A stretch of DNA of 64,000 nucleotides from positions 4,193 through 68,192 of the forward strand of contig DHBS01000007.1 of assembly GCA_002398825.1 (NCBI GenBank). Reading direction: 5' to 3'. The stretch comes from Syntrophomonas sp. UBA4922. GTDB taxonomy: Bacteria > Bacillota > Syntrophomonadia > Syntrophomonadales > Syntrophomonadaceae. The position numbers were made by a program, and so were the translations under genes. The number at the start of each line of letters is the position of its first letter. The first letter of the stretch is position 1. Shown piece by piece: positions 58,901 to 64,000 of this stretch. The notes beneath the pieces were generated by a model. It was not told where the DNA came from. It searched no databases and worked only from the letters and a program-made list of their open reading frames with translations.

Positions 58901-59319
58901 GCCGCAAAGGGGATCTCTATGCCCAGTTTTTTTTGGAGGATTTGAGCGGACGCATAGAAGTCCTGGCATTTCCTTCGGCATTAAGGCAGAATATGGATGT
59001 CCTCCAGGCTGATGCCGGACTCGTAATTGAGGGATATTATGACCATCGGGAAGAAACCCCCAAAATAGTTATGCGCAAGGCATTTAAGCTGGAGTCCGGT
59101 ATTAGCGAGATGCATATCGGGTTAAACGGCGATCAGATTGCTGCAAGCAAAAAGCAGTTATTGGCCAGACTCAAACAGCATCCGGGTGGAATCCCGGTGG
59201 TTTTGGATATGCCGGGGAAAAGAGTGGTGCTCAATGATGAATTCCGGGTTGAAGCCAACCTGGGTTTTAAACAATCACTGTTGGAGATCGCCGGAGTGCG
59301 GCATTCCTGGTATGTATAG
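55936..59319 (+). CDS. dnaE: DNA polymerase III subunit alpha
   Basis: About 1127 residues from ATG 55936 (GGAGA 10 bases before it; an ATG at 55918 would add six residues). The N-terminal PHP domain starts FVHLHNHTEYSLLDGACRIK. The polymerase palm has GPGRGSAAGSLVSYVLGITT and the catalytic aspartates in SMPDIDIDFCFEKRDRVIGY. Fingers, helix-hairpin-helix and OB-fold regions follow (VRLAGMVLHLARRTSRKGDL near the end). It is the DnaE-type replicative or auxiliary polymerase; Firmicutes usually have PolC as well. It begins 20 bases behind the YbaK gene and leads a dnaE-mtrB-pfkA-pyk row. Confidence 0.95.
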   Translation: MPNFVHLHNHTEYSLLDGACRIKDLVAQAKELDMPALAITDHGVLYGAVDFYREAKKQGIKPIIGCEVYVAPRSRLDREARLDANQYHLVLLCRDETGYRNLVQMVTRAYLEGFYYKPRVDHELLQQYSEGLIALSACVGGEIPQLILAGRHTEAAELALKYQSWFGRNCFYLEIQNHGMPEEQIVNKTLADISRQTGIPLVATNDVHYIRKKDARVHDVLLCIQTGTAVTNEQRLRFPGSEFYLKSGQEMTELFAAQPDAIANTMAIADCCNFDFQFGTFHLPYYNIPDGSTPEDYLAALSRERFQQKYPSPAPETVERLEYEIRVINEMGFAAYFLIVQDLVNWAKNNGVPVGPGRGSAAGSLVSYVLGITTVDPLAYGLLFERFLNPERVSMPDIDIDFCFEKRDRVIGYIVEKYGADKVAQIITFGTMAARAAIRDVGRALDIPYGEVDRIAKMIPAELGVTIDKALQVSADLVKAFQSDYNTQQIIDTARALEGMPRHASIHAAGVVIGKESLSALLPLQKTPEGHTVTQFTKETVEDIGLLKMDILGLRTLTVIDRAVEIIKHTKKVELDMDRLPLDDPQVYRLLSRGDTIGVFQLESDGLRRILKDLAPSRFQDLIAVIALYRPGPLGSGMVEDFINCKHRRQEIQYLDPRLEDILKETYGVILYQEQVMQIASVLANFSMGEADVLRRAMGKKKPEELKAQRDKFVCGARINEIEPQVAQHLFDLMESFAGYGFNKSHSAAYAMISYQTAYLKTHFPIEYMCAFLTSIIDSQDKVVYYLRECQRMGIKILPPDINQSFENFTVTAGGIRFGLGAIKNVGINAVKNVVRVRKQQPFSSLFDFCKRIDLTQINKRMLENLIVAGCFDSVGISRKEALSIMDECMEIAAQLKLDHASRQMSLFAPSETMVDEPSPVVKGEMSVKERLTREKEVLGFYVSANPLDEYSELLPLLISHQVADLPGLKDDSYVRLAGMVLHLARRTSRKGDLYAQFFLEDLSGRIEVLAFPSALRQNMDVLQADAGLVIEGYYDHREETPKIVMRKAFKLESGISEMHIGLNGDQIAASKKQLLARLKQHPGGIPVVLDMPGKRVVLNDEFRVEANLGFKQSLLEIAGVRHSWYV

Positions 59320-59359
59320 CCACCGCTTGATAATCCGGTCACAGTAGGAGGGACAGTGC

Positions 59360-59617
59360 ATGAATGATGGCTACATCGGACAAGACTATATTATCATTAA
59401 GGCTCTGGAAAATGGCGTTACCATTATCGGATTGACCCGAGGGCGGGAGACCAAATTTCATCACACCGAAAAACTCGATAAAGGCGAAGTTATGATTTTC
59501 CAGTTCACAGAGCACACGTCAGCAGTCAAAGTGCGTGGAAAGGCAGAGGTTTCCCACCGCTACGGGACGACCAACAGCGAGGGGGGCGCTGCCGGTAAAA
59601 GTAATCCCAAAGCTTGA
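59360..59617 (+). CDS. mtrB: Trp RNA-binding attenuation protein (TRAP)
   Basis: 85 residues. [20 protein letters not shown] and [20 protein letters not shown] with [14 protein letters not shown] are nearly the Bacillus TRAP sequence. The K of LDKG and the K and R of VKVRG match the three RNA-contacting residues, and the TEHTS loop and upstream T match the tryptophan pocket. TRAP forms an 11-mer that binds GAG/UAG repeats in trp leaders when tryptophan is plentiful. A hydrophilic tail of about 15 residues extends beyond the usual end. No trp gene is in the window. AGGAGGG precedes the ATG, and it lies between dnaE and pfkA. Confidence 0.95.
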   Translation: MNDGYIGQDYIIIKALENGVTIIGLTRGRETKFHHTEKLDKGEVMIFQFTEHTSAVKVRGKAEVSHRYGTTNSEGGAAGKSNPKA

Positions 59618-59688
59618 TCCCGGCCTCTTGTTACTAAACTTGACTGCTGTACTATCACCATCCGTATTAGCAGCAAGGAGGGCTCTTC

Positions 59689-60651
59689 TTGAAACGCATA
59701 GCTGTATTAACCAGTGGCGGGGATGCTCCGGGCATGAATGCCGCTATAAGAGCAGTAGTCAGAACAGCTATCTATGAGGGCATGGATGTCTACGGCGTAT
59801 ATCGGGGATTTGAAGGGTTGATGTCAGGTCAATTTGGAAAGATGTCTCCCGGCTCAGTGGCTGATATTATTCATCGCGGCGGCACCATTCTGCATACCTC
59901 GCGCTCCAAGGATTTTATGCTCAATGAAGGGCGGGACCGGGCCCGGGAACATCTGAACCGTCTGGGAATTGACAGTTTGGTCATTATCGGCGGAAATGGC
60001 AGTCTGCGCGGGGGCTATGAGCTGTCCGGCGAAAGCGAAGGACTGCAGGTGATAGGCATACCCGCAACCATTGATAATGATGTGGTCTACACCCGTTCCA
60101 TCGGGTATGATACGGCTGTAAATACCGTTTTAAGCGCCATCAATAATATTCGTGACACCGCTACCAGTCACGGCCGGGTCTTCATCATCGAGGTTATGGG
60201 AAGGCGCTGCGGGGAAATCGCCCTGGCCTCAGGGGTGGGAGGTGGCGCCGAGTCCATCCTTATTCCTGAAATAGAACCGGATATCGGGCAGGTCATAGAA
60301 AAAATCAAAAGCGGAACCGACCGCGGCAAATTGCACAGCATTATTATTGTGGCTGAGGGGGTTTATCCGATTATGAAGTTGAGAGAGGAGATTTTGGCCG
60401 CGACTGGTCGAGACACCCGGATCAGCATTTTGGGCCACGTGCAGCGGGGCGGCACCCCGACGGCTGTTGACCGGATCCTGGCTTCTTACATGGGCAAGGC
60501 CGCGATTGATGCCATCATGCGCGGCAAATCCAATGTCATGGTGGCCGGACAGGATGACCGCTTTTATACCATCCCTTTAGGGGAGGTTATAAACGGACAC
60601 AAGACGCCTGAACTGGGAATGTTTGAGATTGCGCGGGTATTATCGACTTAA
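59689..60651 (+). CDS. pfkA: 6-phosphofructokinase
   Basis: 320 residues, standard PfkA length. RIAVLTSGGDAPGMNAAIRA opens it; PATIDNDVVYTRSIGYDTAV holds the catalytic aspartate; MGRRCGEIAL and ILGHVQRGGTPTAVDRILAS are the fructose-6-phosphate and effector sites. In the ATP/magnesium loop the usual GGDGS reads GGNGS, so the conserved Asp (Asp103 in the E. coli enzyme) is Asn; the following Gly, typical of ATP rather than PPi enzymes, is kept. Start TTG 59689 behind AAGGAGGG. It pairs with pyk downstream in one glycolytic operon. Confidence 0.93.
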   Translation: MKRIAVLTSGGDAPGMNAAIRAVVRTAIYEGMDVYGVYRGFEGLMSGQFGKMSPGSVADIIHRGGTILHTSRSKDFMLNEGRDRAREHLNRLGIDSLVIIGGNGSLRGGYELSGESEGLQVIGIPATIDNDVVYTRSIGYDTAVNTVLSAINNIRDTATSHGRVFIIEVMGRRCGEIALASGVGGGAESILIPEIEPDIGQVIEKIKSGTDRGKLHSIIIVAEGVYPIMKLREEILAATGRDTRISILGHVQRGGTPTAVDRILASYMGKAAIDAIMRGKSNVMVAGQDDRFYTIPLGEVINGHKTPELGMFEIARVLST

Positions 60652-60680
60652 AAACCGGTTTGCATAAGGGAGGCTAGCAA

Positions 60681-62429
60681 TTGCGCAAGACGAAAATAAT
60701 CTGCACCGTCGGCCCGGCCAGCGAAGCGGTCGAGGTGCTGCAAAAAATGATCAGAGCGGGCATGAACGTAGCCCGATTAAATTTCTCCCACGGCACCCAT
60801 AGCGAACATAGGCAGCGGGTGGACAATATTCGCGCTGCCGCTAAAGCATCCGGCGCAACTGTAGCTATTATGCTGGACACCAAAGGACCGGAGATTCGAA
60901 CCGGTACTCTGCGACAAGGCCTGATAAATCTCAAAGCCGGGGATGTGTTTACCCTTACCACTCGTGAAGTGCCCGGCGATGAAAAACAGGTCATGGTCAG
61001 CTACCCCAATTTGCCGGCTGAAATGAGTAAAGGGGACTGCATTCTCCTGGCAGACGGTTTGATCAGCCTGCAAGTCGAGGAGACCACCGGTACGGACATC
61101 GTCTGCCGGGTCTTAAACGGCGGGGAATTAGGCGAGCGCAAAGGGATAAATGTGCCCGGGGTCAGGGTTAACCTTCCTTTTTTAAGTGAAAAGGACCGGC
61201 AGGATATTGAGTTTGCCATTAAACATCAGCTTGACTTTATTGCCGCTTCTTTTGCGCGTTCAGCGGAGGATATCCTGGAGATACGGCGCATACTGGAAGA
61301 AAATCATGCTGATATAGATATTATTGCCAAGATTGAAAGTCAGGAAGGGGTCGACAATCTAGAAGGCATTATAAAGGTTGTTGACGGGATGATGGTGGCT
61401 CGCGGAGATCTGGGGGTGGAGATTCCGGCCGAAGAAGTGCCGCTGGTGCAGAAGCAGATTATCAAGCAATGCATTGCTGCCGGCAAGACGGTTATCATCG
61501 CCACCCAGATGCTGGAGTCGATGATAAACAATCCCCGACCCACCCGGGCTGAGGTTTCAGATGTGGCCAACGCAATATTCGATGGCGCCGATGCCATCAT
61601 GCTCTCCGGGGAAACCGCGGCAGGTAAATACCCGGTGCAGGTGGTCGAAACCATGGCGCGTGTCGCCCGCCGGGCTGAAGATGTCTTGCCATATGAGGAT
61701 TTTTTGCGGGAAAAGCGTTTTTTAGGCACTTCCACAGTGGCCGATGCCATCAGTTACGCCACCTGCACCACCGCCATGAATCTGGATGCGTCGGCTATTC
61801 TGAGCGCCACACACACCGGCCACACCGCCAGGCTGATATCGAAATACCGGCCCCAGGCTACCATCGTGGCCGCTACTCCCAAACCCCGCATTCTGAACAA
61901 ACTGGCTCTGGTATGGGGGGTATATCCGACCCTGATAGCGGGCAGCTCCAGCACTGACGAGCTGTTTGAGCAGTCGGTTCAGGCCGCCTTACAAGGAAGT
62001 TATATCAAACATGGTGACCTGGTGGTCTTGACCGCCGGCATTCCGGCAGGCACCCCTGGAGGAACTAATCTACTGAAGGTTTATGTGGTGGGAGACATTG
62101 TGGCTCGGGGCAGCGGAATCGGGCACGAACCTGTTATGGGGCGTGCAGTGGTGATTCAGAATGATCATGACCTGCACCGTCTGGTGGAAGGTGATATTGT
62201 AGTCTTAGCCCATGCAAACAGCAGCCTGGTGCCATACCTTGACAGAATAAAGGCTATTATAACCGAAGCCGGGGGGCTTACATCTGACGCTGCGATTATG
62301 GGATTGAACTATAAAATACCGGTGGTGGTTGGAGTGCAGGATGCCACCCAAGTGCTTAAAGACGGGATGTTAATTACCGTGGATACCCCTCGCGGCGCCA
62401 TATACCGGGGTTTCGCCCGGGTGAAATAA
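60681..62429 (+). CDS. pyk: Pyruvate kinase with C-terminal PEP-utiliser-like domain
   Basis: 582 residues. TKIICTVGPASEAVEVLQKM and GMNVARLNFSHGTHSEH open the barrel. The catalytic lysine lies in IIAKIESQEGVDNL, the MVARGDLGVEIPAEEVP and ATQMLESMINNPRPTRAEVS motifs follow, and the A and C domains end near residue 470. The extra 110 residues form the PEP-utilising-enzyme mobile-domain-like extension common in Bacillus and relatives; its GGLTSHAA motif here reads GGLTSDAA. It makes ATP and pyruvate from PEP. Start TTG 60681 behind GGGAGG, 29 bases after pfkA. Confidence 0.95.
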   Translation: MRKTKIICTVGPASEAVEVLQKMIRAGMNVARLNFSHGTHSEHRQRVDNIRAAAKASGATVAIMLDTKGPEIRTGTLRQGLINLKAGDVFTLTTREVPGDEKQVMVSYPNLPAEMSKGDCILLADGLISLQVEETTGTDIVCRVLNGGELGERKGINVPGVRVNLPFLSEKDRQDIEFAIKHQLDFIAASFARSAEDILEIRRILEENHADIDIIAKIESQEGVDNLEGIIKVVDGMMVARGDLGVEIPAEEVPLVQKQIIKQCIAAGKTVIIATQMLESMINNPRPTRAEVSDVANAIFDGADAIMLSGETAAGKYPVQVVETMARVARRAEDVLPYEDFLREKRFLGTSTVADAISYATCTTAMNLDASAILSATHTGHTARLISKYRPQATIVAATPKPRILNKLALVWGVYPTLIAGSSSTDELFEQSVQAALQGSYIKHGDLVVLTAGIPAGTPGGTNLLKVYVVGDIVARGSGIGHEPVMGRAVVIQNDHDLHRLVEGDIVVLAHANSSLVPYLDRIKAIITEAGGLTSDAAIMGLNYKIPVVVGVQDATQVLKDGMLITVDTPRGAIYRGFARVK

Positions 62430-62567
62430 TGGGTCTTTAGCATTCTTTTACTATTTGTGATAGGCTTCTACACTTGTGAAAAAATATTCAAAAAGAAGGA
62501 TTTTGGAAAAGTGATGTAGAAGGAATTATCACGCCACAAATATATATATATTAGGAGGGAATTGGGA

Positions 62568-63407
62568 ATGAAAATTATGGTTTTGGGTGCTGGGACAATG
62601 GGTGCCGGTATTGTGCAGACTGCCGCTCAGGCTGGCCACACAGTAATTGTGCGCGACATTAAGCAGGAATTTGTAGACAAAGGTATTGCCGGTATTGACA
62701 AACTGTTGGGCAAGAACGTAGACAAAGGCAAAATGAGCGCAGAGGACAAAGCTGCGGTTATGGGCAGAATCAGTGGCACCGTTGACATGGCTGCCGCGGC
62801 TGATTGCGATCTGGTCATTGAAGCTGCTCTGGAAGTTATGGATATTAAAAAGACCATCTTCAAAGAACTGGATGAGATCTGCAAACCCGAATGTATTCTG
62901 GCCTCCAACACATCCGCATTGAGCGTGACCGAAATAGCTGCCGCTACAGGCAGAGCCGACAAAGTTATCGGCATGCACTTCTTCAATCCGGTACCGGCCA
63001 TGAAACTGGTTGAAGTCATCCGCGGCGCCAACACCAGCCAGGCTACCTATGACTTCATCAAAGACCTTTCCGTTCAGATGGGCAAAGCCCCGGTAGAAAT
63101 CAATGAAGCCCCTGGCTTTGTGGTAAACCGCCTCTTGATCCCCATGCTGAATGAAGGTATGTATGCTTTAATGGAAGGCGTAGCCAATGAGGCTGACATC
63201 GACACCTCCATGAAGTTTGGCGCCGGGCATCCCATGGGACCGCTGGCCCTGGCTGACATGATCGGTCTGGACATCTGCCTGAAGATCATGGAAACCCTTT
63301 ACAAAGAATTTGGTGATCCCAAATATCGCCCCTGTCCGCTGTTGGTTAAATATGTTCGCGCAGGCAAACTGGGCCGCAAGACCGGCGAGGGATTCTTCAA
63401 ATACTAG
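62568..63407 (+). CDS. hbd: 3-hydroxybutyryl-CoA dehydrogenase (separate copy)
   Basis: 279 residues from ATG 62568, which stands 8 bases behind AGGAGGG. Rossmann motif [40 protein letters not shown] and [20 protein letters not shown] with the catalytic histidine; the C-terminal half includes [20 protein letters not shown] and [20 protein letters not shown]. It is about as long as and clearly similar to the cluster B copy. It is single, with its own promoter region and terminator, and may serve cluster A, which has no such gene. Confidence 0.95.
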   Translation: MKIMVLGAGTMGAGIVQTAAQAGHTVIVRDIKQEFVDKGIAGIDKLLGKNVDKGKMSAEDKAAVMGRISGTVDMAAAADCDLVIEAALEVMDIKKTIFKELDEICKPECILASNTSALSVTEIAAATGRADKVIGMHFFNPVPAMKLVEVIRGANTSQATYDFIKDLSVQMGKAPVEINEAPGFVVNRLLIPMLNEGMYALMEGVANEADIDTSMKFGAGHPMGPLALADMIGLDICLKIMETLYKEFGDPKYRPCPLLVKYVRAGKLGRKTGEGFFKY

Positions 63408-63431
63408 AATTCATTCTATTCGGAAATCATT

Positions 63432-63458
63432 ACGGAGCCAACCAGCGGTTGGCTCCGT
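63432..63458 (+). terminator. Terminator behind the single hbd gene
   Basis: A 12-bp perfect stem (ACGGAGCCAACC with GGTTGGCTCCGT) and a three-base loop, followed by TATTTC. It lies 24 bases after the stop codon. Confidence 0.85.
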
Positions 63459-63492
63459 TATTTCATGTCAAAGGACGGGGTTGGCGACCCAG

Positions 63493-63948
63493 CTAGTTCA
63501 GGCTGGCCTGGCGGGTTGTATTATCGACTTTGAGAAGTTTGGCTTCTTCCATTATGAAGTGAAGTGTTTTGGAATCCAACAAACCGGTGGCGTCCAGGGC
63601 GTGCTTTTGCTGAAACCCTTTTATAAATGCAGATAAGTCGGCTTCGTCAGTCATGCCCAGGCTTTTAAGCATTTCTATAATCTGCTTCTTTTCTGCTGAT
63701 GTAATTACCATTACATCAGCGCTGGATACCGGACTGCCCCCATAGATTGCCGAGGTTGCGGGGGAATTGGCTTCGGTATCTGCTTTAACCGCTTCTGCAG
63801 GCTGCCCCTGCACAATCATCTGCTGACTCTGGGATTTTTCAGTCTGATTCAATATATAGGGGAAGTTAGCGGCCACCCCAAGAGTGGAGCCGGTAACAAT
63901 CGCCGCCGTGATGACCAATGTTAGAAATATGTGATGTTCCAATCGCAT
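63493..63948 (-). CDS. Exported protein with peptidoglycan-binding-like C-terminus
   Basis: 151 residues. An N-terminal helix (IFLTLVITAAIVTGSTLGVA) may be a signal anchor. The next 60 residues are a low-complexity linker (Gln, Ala, Ser, Thr). The last 70 residues, from TSAEKKQIIEMLKSLGMTDE through FIKGFQQKHALDATGLLDSK, fit the helical PG-binding_1 fold that occurs in cell-wall hydrolases and spore proteins. No catalytic domain is attached. It probably sits at the wall or in the spore; the function is unknown. It ends just downstream of the convergent hbd terminator. Confidence 0.65.
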   Translation of the reverse strand: MRLEHHIFLTLVITAAIVTGSTLGVAANFPYILNQTEKSQSQQMIVQGQPAEAVKADTEANSPATSAIYGGSPVSSADVMVITSAEKKQIIEMLKSLGMTDEADLSAFIKGFQQKHALDATGLLDSKTLHFIMEEAKLLKVDNTTRQASLN

Positions 63949-64000
63949 TTATATGCCTCCATGACTATTGCGCATTTTAATTGTACAACAGTCATGAATT

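Noticed and set aside
62474..62493. Rex-like TTGTGAA...TTCA sequence before the single hbd gene
   Set aside because: The right half is poor and the spacer is 6 instead of 4 bases, so it does not meet the Rex operator pattern.
1..64000. tRNA, rRNA, CRISPR arrays, prophage or insertion sequences
   Set aside because: None recognised by eye: no cloverleaf with CCA-side stem, no regularly spaced repeat array, no transposase or phage structural gene.

Overview
The window looks like chromosomal DNA of a low-to-mid GC, endospore-lineage Firmicute, most likely a fatty-acid-oxidising syntroph of the Syntrophomonadaceae type (Syntrophomonas-like). The case rests on gene content: two separate clusters of butyrate/short-chain beta-oxidation genes, a third 3-hydroxybutyryl-CoA dehydrogenase, a glutaconate-type CoA-transferase pair, small acid-soluble spore proteins, CotF-like coat proteins, TRAP (MtrB) and sigma-54 activators. 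Species assignment is inference; no rRNA or tRNA gene was seen.

Layout. 1-4.9 kb: the tail of a class V aminotransferase/cysteine desulfurase, a Cys-rich DUF5714-like protein with a puzzling in-frame TGA at its 5' end, an SspH-type spore protein, an Orn/Lys/Arg decarboxylase, an EamA-like protein and a DUF192 protein. 5.1-15.5 kb: a surface-glycan region. It opens with a distinctly AT-rich three-gene unit (53-residue membrane peptide, kinase-like/methyltransferase fusion, membrane sulfatase-like protein), continues with GT-C membrane glycosyltransferases, GtrA and a UDP-galactopyranose-mutase-like flavoprotein, and ends with a GT4 glycosyltransferase and a PIG-L deacetylase on the other strand. 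15.7-35.6 kb: mixed housekeeping and transport genes: secreted beta-propeller protein, butanol-type alcohol dehydrogenase, a TlpA / CXXC peptide / polyferredoxin redox module, an SsuABC-like importer, coat proteins, HD-GYP protein, MsrB, a MacAB-like efflux system, an MFS carrier, a GT4 enzyme and a GH5-like hydrolase.

35.9-39.9 kb (minus strand): beta-oxidation cluster A (crotonase, thiolase, long acyl-CoA dehydrogenase). 40.4-43.7 kb: rhomboid protease, an unknown coiled-coil protein, a Cys-less CMD-family protein, a HAD hydrolase and an alpha/beta SASP apparently starting at ATA. 43.8-48.4 kb: two tandem paralogous sigma-54 activators (CBS-CBS-PAS-PAS-AAA+-Fis HTH). 49.1-55.3 kb: cluster B (thiolase, 3-hydroxybutyryl-CoA dehydrogenase, crotonase, short-chain acyl-CoA dehydrogenase, CoA-transferase A and B), enough to take butyryl-CoA to two acetyl-CoA and to move CoA between acids. 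55.4-64 kb: YbaK-like deacylase, dnaE, mtrB, pfkA, pyk, a further hbd and a peptidoglycan-binding-like exported protein.

The most striking structure is regulatory. Inverted repeats of the form GTTGC-N6-GCAAC recur after each activator gene in the same arrangement: a pair of sites 20 bp apart, then one perfect palindrome, then a -24/-12 promoter about 135 bp beyond that palindrome. The first such promoter reads into the second activator. The second reads toward beta-oxidation cluster B through a leader containing a terminator-like hairpin. This suggests a sigma-54 cascade tying adenylate/PAS sensing to butyrate oxidation.
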